Part shown: one piece after another, positions 56,610 through 64,000 of the stretch
Position numbering within the stretch: the first letter of the stretch is position 1
Layout of the letters: every line of letters starts with the position of its first letter
Assembly (NCBI RefSeq): GCF_019578655.1
Contig: NC_063261.1
Location: forward strand, 16,730,216 to 16,794,215
Source of the DNA: Ricinus communis
Lineage: Eukaryota > Streptophyta > Magnoliopsida > Malpighiales > Euphorbiaceae
Length of the DNA stretch: 64,000 bases
Direction: 5' to 3'
Made by a program: the position numbers and the translations under genes
The notes under the pieces: model-generated
The model's input: only the letters and a program-made list of their open reading frames with translations
The model's database searches: none
What the model was told of the DNA's origin: nothing

Positions 56610-57690
56610 AAACTATGTATGATTCCTTATAATGGAAACTCAAAGTATCATCATGCATTTTATTGACGATTGTATACAAAAATAAAGTAATTCTTTTTCA
56701 TTAAGAAGACAATAAAAGTTGAGATGTACATTTAATTTAGGAGAACCTCAATCGAAATGTGTGATTTAGGGTTTCTCTTTGTAATATAAAGTGTAAGTAT
56801 TTTCAAAAGAAGAAGAAGAAGTGCATGATTTAATAAATAACAATAATAAAAATAATAAATAATAAATAATAAAAATATATTTTATATCAGTAAAAGTTTG
56901 TGTATTTATGATATGAGTTAAAAAGAAAGTTTATAAGGATTTTGATTAGATTGGTTTTTATTTTATTTTTATTCTTTTTTTGGAAGAGCTCGTCAAACTT
57001 CTTTTTTTTCCTAATGACGGCTTATTTTAATGTTTCCTCTTTAAATGGTCTCGCATAAAAACTTTTAGTATGAGTTAATGGCAGATTAAAGTATATTTTT
57101 ATGTTTGATTTTTCAAATAATTAACAATTTATTTTATCTTAATTTCTCAAAATTTATATCAAATTTACATGTTAGAGATTTTTCTGACGTATGTTTAATT
57201 GGTTATATAATTTCTTTTAATAAGAAAATATTTTCATTTCTCTTGAGTACATAAAAAAAGTTCAAAAAAAGTATGTTTTCAATGTTACAAATTTAAAATG
57301 GCATTCTACTCTTAAGAGACTAACAAATTTTTTATGTTTTTCAAGAAACTAAATTAAAATTTCCTATAAAGTGCTTAATTATAAGAAAATTAAATTAAGA
57401 CTTCAGGGTTCATTTACCAAAAATACAAAAAGTTAAAGGAGTTAAGAGTAAATTCTTATACCATAAAATATTTAAAGAACTTCAAGAAGAATATGTAAAG
57501 TTTTTTGAGGGCACAGTTATGGTTTCATTTTTGGTTTACTTCTAACATGGAAATAGGCAATTCCTTTATTAATCTTATATCTGAAAGTGAAGAACACTCT
57601 TTAACAATTTGTGTAGCTATGATTTATCTAGTTCAACTATGTATACAGTAATAGTGTTTGATCTCTATACATTATGTTTTCATTTGCAGT
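56610..57690. other. Intergenic, then probable intron of the SRP54 relic
   Basis: AT-rich with no ORF. The last part ends in CATTTGCAG at 57690, an acceptor-like site in front of the SRP54-like exon. Confidence 0.45.
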
Positions 57691-58285
57691 GTTGCAGCAA
57701 CAAAAGAGTCCTGTTATATTCGTTCGGTACATGAGAGCATATGGGTGAATTCAAAGTTTTTGGTGTCAAATCTTTTGTCAGTGTTCTTTTAGGAATTCAC
57801 CTCCCTTATTTCTATTTTCTCAGTTCTGTTTTGCTTTGATGGATTTCTGATAAGATAATGCTTTGAATAATTGCATAATGCTAATTTTCACCTAGGTAGA
57901 CGTGACTTGTTCCTATGGATCAACAGCCTGAGCTTCTGCAAAAACTCTCAGAAGGAAATCTTACCTCGGAGGATTTTATATGAGCAATTTCAGAACATTC
58001 TCAAAATGGGTTTCCCGTCTTGTATTATGCTTTTCTATTTCTGGTAAACTTTTTGAAGTTTTTGTTCTGGCCGCCAAGTTGGAGACTTAAAGGCGATGCT
58101 AGAAGAGCCCAAGCATCCAGCCAATATACAATGGAGGGATTTCAGATTTCTAAGCAGGGTATGAATGCACAACAGGTGAGCAGACTCGTCCCTCCAAAGA
58201 TGCTGAACCAGATTGGTGGCATGATCAGCTTGCAAAAATTGATGAAGCAAATGGGTTCTGCCAAGGTATGGGAGAACAAGTGAAG
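57691..58285 (+). pseudogene. SRP54: SRP54 (signal recognition particle 54 kDa) gene fragment, decayed
   Basis: Three pieces follow the order of SRP54. First, 57691 to about 57793 (ATKES then, after a frameshift, PVIFV) is the end of the GTPase G domain. Second, 57909-57990 reads VPMDQQPELLQKLSEGNL and, shifted, [11 protein letters not shown], the start of the M domain. Third, 58158-58283 reads [20 protein letters not shown] then [12 protein letters not shown], the M-domain C-terminus. Sequence between pieces 1 and 2 and a CAG before piece 1 look like introns, so this is a duplicated genomic copy and not a processed one. The middle of the M domain is lost and stops are present. The real SRP54 binds signal sequences and 7S RNA in the cytosol; this copy cannot. 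Confidence 0.85.
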
Positions 58286-58289
58286 TATA

Positions 58290-59377
58290 AGTAGGACTGA
58301 AATTGATTTACATGCTTTTGCCATTTCATTTGACTGGGATTCATTAAACGCAACAATAGCCATGTGGCCATGCTTGGAGAGTTATCCTTCTAGGCGAACA
58401 ATGCAGTGATAGTGTCATGGCAAGAAAGAAGAAGCTGGCCCTCGAGCAGAGATTTAGATCAGGTTGCATCTTGAACAAGGTCTCTTGATTTTCTGTAACA
58501 TGCAGCATACTCTTGCGCTCTGACTGTAACCTTACGTTAAATTAACTTTGTCATCTGTGATTGTGTAGTGCATTTATTTTCGTCTTGCTTCTGTGAGATA
58601 AATAATGCTACATCTCAATACTTGTACTAAAGCTTTAGTTTTTGTGTGGTCCAATGGTCTTTGTATGCATGACTTGGCTGTTGCTTACATGCCCACAAAC
58701 AGGTCCCGAATTGTTGGCCTGACTACAAGGAGTTAGTTACAAATATATTGACAAAATTAACCAAATATAGTAACTTATACACGTGGATCCACTTTGTATA
58801 AGTTAAAGTTTTAAGTGTGCTTAATGTCTGAAATCTGGAAAACCTCATACAGCAATAGTTGTTGTAGATGCATACCATTGTTTGTCTTTAGGACCCACAT
58901 CCGCCGAGTTATTAGACATATCTAGCCAAGTAAAAACATAAATGATTCCGTAACTATGTTACTTATATTCATTTGATATCTCAAATCACTAATCATAAAA
59001 AAATGGTAGACTAAGTCACTACAAATGAATCAATTGAGAATACTTTTATACTTTCCAGCCATTTTATATTGATGTGGTAGTTGAATTCTTTCACTAGCTT
59101 CAACGTCACCTCTAATCTGTGCATAATTAATCATAATAAGCTTAAATATTTTAATCTCTTAATGCAATTGTAAAATATAAGTTCAAAATAAAAAAGACGA
59201 GAAAAGATTCAATATCTAATCATGATTAATTGTGTCCAAATAAGGAGTGATGTGATAATCAGTAAGAGAGTCTGACCGGCACATTATTACAAAATGAACA
59301 AAAAATGTAGTTTGATTCATTGTTATTAGTTGGAGTATTATTTTTTATAATTATTGAATTGAGATACCAAATAGATG
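58290..59377. other. Former SRP54 3' region, then intergenic
   Basis: The first 300 bases have the look of a 3' UTR (moderate GC, no ORF). The rest is AT-rich without features. Confidence 0.45.
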
Positions 59378-59585
59378 CAATAGCTATAGTTATATTACTA
59401 TTTATGCATTTACCTTACGTGACGTGGTATATATCCTTTTATTCATATTTAGGTTCAAGAAATGGCACTTCCAAGCATGGCTACAATAGCTATAATTATA
59501 TTATCATTTATGTATTTACCTTACCTGACATGATATCCTTTTATACACGTTTAGGTTCAAGAAATGGCACTTCCAAACAATGCCA
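59378..59585 (+). repeat. Tandem duplication, unit about 106 bp
   Basis: Unit 1 is 59378-59483 and unit 2 starts at 59484 (CAATAGCTATA). Both contain TTTAGGTTCAAGAAATGGCA followed by CTTCCAA. About ten differences separate them. Confidence 0.85.
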
Positions 59586-59732
59586 ATTTTGTTAACTTTC
59601 TAATTATAACCACACGAGGAGTTAAAAAAAAAAAAAAATCGTTGATTCTGTAGAACTCCATTTTCAACTTGAAAGTATGCAAATAATCTTTCATCGAAGA
59701 AAATGGGTAAACAAACAATATTATAAAAATAA

Positions 59733-60050
59733 GAGAAAACTCTATCAAATTATCAATGTGATTTAATGTACTTTCGTTTTAGAAACTGCAATTTACTTTT
59801 TGTTATTTTGGTATTCTGTAAATTTGATCGTTAGCAAATAACGATCAAATTGTACAATATTATTAAGAAATTCTAACATAGTACGCAATAGCTACTATTT
59901 TTTCAATTGTTATGTCAACACCTGGTAATAGTATTATGCAATTTGATCATTATTTATTAAATATCATATAATGTCAAAATAATAAAAAGTAAATCGTAGA
60001 TCTTAAGATGAAAATACATTAAACCATAACATAGTTAACTAAATTTTCCC
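59733..60050. mobile_element. 318-bp TIR element (MITE) upstream of the PPR gene
   Basis: The left end GAGAAAACTCTATC and the right end as reverse complement GGGAAAATTTAGTT start inverted repeats alignable for about 80-100 bp (GTGATTTAATGTACTTT against ATGGTTTAATGTATTTT; AATTTACTTTTTGTTATTTT against GATTTACTTTTTATTATTTT). The flanks TAAAAATAA and TAAAAAATAA are near-identical. A near-perfect hairpin AATTTGATCGTTA...TAACGATCAAATT lies at about 59821-59851. No ORF. Confidence 0.72.
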
Positions 60051-60098
60051 TAAAAAATAATAATTTGAAAACTAAAATGGCAAAAGAAAAATAACTCT

Positions 60099-60145
60099 TG
60101 GGCCAACAAAAGACTTGGATCCAATTAGGAAGTTTGGCTTGGGCC
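60099..60145 (+). promoter_or_regulatory. Two site II elements (TGGGCC) in the PPR promoter
   Basis: TGGGCC at 60099-60104 and 60140-60145, about 110-155 bp before the start codon. Site II elements (TGGGCY) bind TCP factors and are enriched in promoters of nuclear genes for organelle proteins, PPR genes included. Confidence 0.6.
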
Positions 60146-60252
60146 ATGAAAGAAAACAAAACTGTCAATCCCGCCAACTATAACTACTTTTCAAATTTGT
60201 CCATACAAAAAGCTAAACGAGCACTACAACATTTTAACAGACATTCAAAATC

Positions 60253-62169
60253 TTGATTATCATACTTCATACTTTTCCATTTATGTTTGCGCCTAATATA
60301 TCTGCTTCTCTCCTTTCATTCTCACATCCTCAATTCTCAACTGCTATATTCCAATCCCTTTTCTCTTCCTTACAGATTAAACGCTCAGTCTCCAGTATCA
60401 AACAAATCCATGCCCAATTCATCATCTCTGGCTTCACAGGCCATGCATCTCTCCTGGGTCACCTTCTTTCGCTCCTCGCTCTATCCCCGGAAAACCAGTT
60501 TCATTATTCTTACTCAGTTTACCAATCAATCAAGAACCCAAGTGTTTTTGCCTCTAATAACATGATTCGATGCTTTTCCAAGAGTGAATTGCCTCTGGAA
60601 TCAGTTGTTTTTTATTCCTCAATGTTGAGAAGATTTATAAGACCTAATAATTATAGTTTTACTTTTCTTTTTCAAGGTTGTGGGAAGGGGTTGGGGTTCA
60701 TTGAAGGGGTTCAGATTCATTGTCATGTCATAAAGTTTGGGTTTTGTGAGGATGTCTATGTGAGGAATGCTTTGATTCATTTCTTTTTTGCTTGTTGTAG
60801 AGTTGAGTGTTCAAAACAGGTGTTTGAAGAGAACCCACGTCGCTGTGATATTGTTACTTGGAATGCTATGTTGGCGGGTTTTGCTAGAGATGGACAAGTT
60901 GCTGTTGTGGAGAAGATGTTTGATGAAATGTATGAAAGAGATGTTATTTCATGGAATACGATGATTATGGCTTATGTGCATAATGGGAAGCTTGAAGAAG
61001 GATTAGAGTGCTTCAGAAGGATGAGAGAGAGTGAGTTAATTCCAGATGAGGCCACATTTGTAACGGTGCTCTCTGCGTCAGCTCAATTGGGTTTGCTTGA
61101 ACATGGTCGTTTGGTTCGTTCAATTATAGATGCATTGAATGTCACAATGACATCTGCACTTGGAACAGCACTTCTTGACATGTATGCAAAATGTGGGTGC
61201 ATTGAGCAGTGCAGGCTCTTGTTTGATAAATTGCCTCAAAGAGATATTTCGACATGGAATGTCATGATCTGTGGCTTGGCATCACATGGCCTGGGAAAGG
61301 AAGCTATTTCACTATTTGAGAGGTTCTTAAGTAAAGGACTCCGTCCAGTAAATATAACCTTCATTGGTGTTTTGAATGCTTGTAGTCGTTCTGGTTTAGT
61401 AAAGGAGGGCAGGCATTATTTTCAGTTGATGACAGATTATTATAGCATTGAGCCAGAAATGGAGCATTTTGGCTGCATGGTTGATCTCTTAGGTAGATCT
61501 GGTTTAGTCTATGAGGCTATTAAAATAATCGAGACCAGAGTTGTCTCACCAGACCCAGTATTGTGGGCAACACTTCTTTGCGCTTGTAGGATTCATGGAT
61601 TAGTTGAATTGGGTGAAAACATTGGAAAAAGATTGATAGAATTGGATCCAAACTATGATGGACATTATGTACAATTAGCTAGTATTTATGCCAAGTCTAG
61701 GAAATGGGAAGAAGTAGCAAGAGTAAGAAGATTGATGACTGAAAGAAACGCTAGTAAGATTGCAGGTTGGAGCTTGATTGAAGCCCAGGGGAGAGTCCAT
61801 CGGTTTGTTGCAGGGGACAGAGAACATGAGTGTTCACTAGAAATACACAAAATGCTTGAAGCAATAGAAACCCGTGTAGCCGAAGCTGGCTATGTTCCCA
61901 ACATTTCATCAGTTTTACATGACATTGGGGAGGAAGAGAAAGCAAATGCAATCAAAGTGCACAGTGAGAGATTGGCAATTGCTTTCGGTTTTTTAGTAAT
62001 GGGAGCTGGGGATAGCATCCGAATCATAAAAAATCTGAGGGTTTGTCAAGATTGTCATGAGGTGAGCAAGATGATATCTAAAGTCTTTCACAGGGATATT
62101 ATTGTGCGAGATGTGAGCAGATTTCATCATTTTAAGGAGGGAACATGTTCATGTCTTGATTATTGGTAG
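60253..62169 (+). CDS. PPR protein, PLS class with E/E+ and complete DYW domain
   Basis: Intact single-exon gene of 638 residues, the usual form for plant PPR genes. The N-terminus is rich in Ser, Phe and Leu and low in acids, like an organelle transit peptide. Starts at 60253 or at Met11 (60283) are both possible. PPR units span about residues 90-430 (for example DIVTWNAMLAGFARDGQ at 199-215, DVISWNTMIMAYVHNGK at 230-246). The E/E+ region covers about 435-540. The C-terminus is a full DYW deaminase-like domain: HSE (H570, E572), CxxCH (C598, C601, H602), HHF (H625-H626), CSC (C632, C634), ending DYW at 636-638. Such proteins bind single organelle transcripts and carry out C-to-U editing. The target cannot be read by eye. 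No lesion was seen; the promoter has two site II elements. Confidence 0.96.
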   Translation: MIIILHTFPFMFAPNISASLLSFSHPQFSTAIFQSLFSSLQIKRSVSSIKQIHAQFIISGFTGHASLLGHLLSLLALSPENQFHYSYSVYQSIKNPSVFASNNMIRCFSKSELPLESVVFYSSMLRRFIRPNNYSFTFLFQGCGKGLGFIEGVQIHCHVIKFGFCEDVYVRNALIHFFFACCRVECSKQVFEENPRRCDIVTWNAMLAGFARDGQVAVVEKMFDEMYERDVISWNTMIMAYVHNGKLEEGLECFRRMRESELIPDEATFVTVLSASAQLGLLEHGRLVRSIIDALNVTMTSALGTALLDMYAKCGCIEQCRLLFDKLPQRDISTWNVMICGLASHGLGKEAISLFERFLSKGLRPVNITFIGVLNACSRSGLVKEGRHYFQLMTDYYSIEPEMEHFGCMVDLLGRSGLVYEAIKIIETRVVSPDPVLWATLLCACRIHGLVELGENIGKRLIELDPNYDGHYVQLASIYAKSRKWEEVARVRRLMTERNASKIAGWSLIEAQGRVHRFVAGDREHECSLEIHKMLEAIETRVAEAGYVPNISSVLHDIGEEEKANAIKVHSERLAIAFGFLVMGAGDSIRIIKNLRVCQDCHEVSKMISKVFHRDIIVRDVSRFHHFKEGTCSCLDYW

Positions 62170-63979
62170 ATTAGACATGTACGTTCTGTCTGTAGAATTT
62201 GTTTCTTTGCTGGAAAACTTGGCACATAGTTATAAAGAAGAACAAATCCATATTCTTTTCCATTCTCTGCTGGCATGTTTTCTTGCTTTTTCTTGTGGGT
62301 TTTTAATTCATTCTTTTATAAAATGTGCTGTTAGGAGAACAATCATTACCTACCATGAATCTAAAAATTTAAATGCAACCAAAACTCTATCATTAGCCAT
62401 TTCCTGGCCCTTAAGGTTTTTATTTTTCTCATTTTCTCTCGAGTTAACACTTGATAATTCTTTGTAGACTTTGGGAATTTCTACCATCCTTGCTAGTGTA
62501 AAAAGATTAATTAATTATTATTATTATTATTATTATTATTGTTGTTGTTGTGCCATGAAAAGATAATATCAATATCACCATTTCTTGAGCTCAAAAAGAA
62601 ATATCACCATTTCTGAAAGCTCAAGCATGTAAGAGACCAAATATTTATCCATAGCCATAGGCTCACAACGACCTTGAATTCATAATGCTCATGACATGCC
62701 ATTTTTCAAATATAGATCGCAAATGAGGGTGAAAATTGAATAATAATGATAATAATAATACTTCTTAGTCCATTTTTGAAAGGTGATTTTTGTCCGTGCA
62801 AAAATATATACCACTTTTCATTTTTAATTTTTAATTTAATGATTAAATGACTAAAATGTCTTTCATTAATTAACATAAATATTATTGTCAATAGTTTTTT
62901 TTTTTTTTGACTTTGAAATTACAGATTATCTATATATTTCTTTTTGAGTTTCAATGCAAATCTCTTTTTATTTGAATCTTAGTAATTATAAATGAATTGA
63001 CAAGTCTAATATTTTAATTATCATGCAATTTATTAAGATGTCTATTACAAATATTTAGTAAAGAATATTAAAAATAATGATATTAGTTATGAAAATTATT
63101 TTTTTTAATTTTTAACCTATTAGAATTAAACAGAAGAAATAATGATAATAATAATAATAATAATTTAATGACGTAGATAAAAAAAGATTTCAAAAGCCAT
63201 GTGCCATGCTGCCAGCCTCCTATTTCCAGAAAAAGAATATTTGTGAATGCCTTGCTATGACCCTCTTAACATTTTTCCAATTTCAGTAGGAATCCAGAAA
63301 TAAGTTGGTAAATCCAGTATTAGTATTTTAGTGATCATATTTCAGTCCCTAATTGCAAGACAATTAATCCTTCTTTTCCTCCCACACTGATTGTATTGAT
63401 GTGTCATCTGATCTCATTCCTGCCTCTTCAGTCTTCATAAACACTACCATTTTTCTTTTATTTTCTTTTAACTGCTCTCTTTAGTTTCTTTTATCTAATG
63501 CACCACAAAAAAGACACCAAGATGCTTGCTTGTTCTTGATTTTTAAAGCTTTCAATTCAAGCCGTAAAACCGTTTTGTATTCTATTGCCCTCAAATGTTT
63601 TGAGTCACCTCATTTTTCACTGTGTCATGGCCATTAATGCTCAAGATTAAGCTTTTGAGAGTTAGAAACTGCTCTTTTACTCTTTTTCTCAAATGGGTGT
63701 TTGTAGTTTGTAGTATAAACCAATCTGGATTAGTAGTCACCTTAAAAGGCTTAAAGTTGTTACCTTTTTGGTTGGTCTTGGGTTTTCTCTACTTAAAAAT
63801 TTATTATAGGTACTGTTTAGCCTGACTTTTTCTTTTTTTAAACTGCAAACAAACTGCATTACGCGGTTCTGGGGGCATCTGTTTAACCTGACTTGGAGAG
63901 GTTCTAAAGTGTTTTCCACTGTTTGACAGGGTAGCTTTTGGGATTCAAATTGATCTTGGACTATAAAGCTGTGGTTAAA
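62170..63979. other. PPR 3' region and spacer; upstream region of the next gene
   Basis: No further gene. An (ATT)n then (GTT)n microsatellite lies at about 62517-62550 and an (AAT)n run near 63145-63165. From about 63400 the DNA is pyrimidine-rich, as in a 5' leader. GTTTGACAG at about 63921-63929 could be an acceptor of a leader intron for the gene starting at 63980. Confidence 0.45.
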
Positions 63980-64000
63980 ATGGGGAGAAAGAACAAGAAT
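63980..64000 (+). CDS. Possible first codons of a gene leaving the window
   Basis: ATG at 63980 in good context (GTTAAAATGGGG) opens MGRKNKN and is still open at the edge. The upstream leader-like DNA and a possible splice acceptor 50 bases earlier support a start. Too short to name a family. Confidence 0.35.

Noticed and set aside
62156..62467. 103-codon ORF overlapping the PPR stop
   Set aside because: Starts inside the DYW codons in another frame and continues in the 3' UTR. No motif.

Overview
This window is nuclear DNA from a flowering plant, almost certainly a eudicot. The evidence is a strongly AT-rich background, GT..AG introns, a DYW-class pentatricopeptide (PPR) gene, plant Ty1/copia and Ty3/gypsy retrotransposons with initiator-tRNA-Met primer sites, plant L1-like LINE relics, and short terminal-inverted-repeat (TIR) elements. 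A Malpighiales-type genome is a guess from general feel only.

There are few host genes. The best is an intact single-exon PPR-DYW gene (60253-62169). Others are a probable first exon of an organelle-targeted protein on the minus strand (43410-43820), a decayed SRP54 segment that still shows introns (57691-58285), and the first seven codons of a gene that leaves the window at 64000.

The unusual content is a dispersed set of six small, related genes or relics, all on the plus strand. Each encodes only what looks like the N-terminal coiled-coil (CC) region of an RPS2/At4g27190-type NLR immune receptor, with no NB-ARC or LRR behind it. They are A (8846-9277, intact), B (14287-14743, frameshifted), C (16990-17052 plus 21841-22010, split by a copia element), D (41510-41971, intact), E (52431-52871, frameshifted) and F (55956-56605, start lost and frameshifted, but with a second exon encoding a hydrophobic segment). 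Flanking and promoter sequences are duplicated with them (A with C and F; D with E; one promoter-only relic at 47540-47935). The locus therefore seems to have grown by segmental duplication before transposons expanded it.

Transposon layout: copia-1 (1060-5761, target duplication ATAAT); a 761-bp Mutator-like TIR element with a 9-bp target duplication (10992-11752); copia-2 (17053-21840) inside gene C; an L1-like LINE interrupted by an unclassified repeat (22490-25075); a Tat-like Ty3/gypsy (26221 to about 30600); and a degenerate antisense ORF with plant-mobile-domain-like sequence and a coiled-coil tail (31136-40294). That ORF is split by minus-strand copia-3 (31298-38222, target duplication GTAGC), and copia-3 is itself split by a 2316-bp solo-LTR-like insertion (31949-34264, target duplication AACAC). 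Further right are copia-4 (48009 to about 50690) with a short GC-rich TIR element in its LTR, a gypsy 5' remnant (about 53990-55020), and a TIR element (59733-60050) about 200 bp upstream of the PPR start.

Everything was read by eye. Element boundaries with matching target duplications are strong. Protein family calls for the CC genes and the plant-mobile-domain ORF rest on recognised sequence patterns and would need a profile search.
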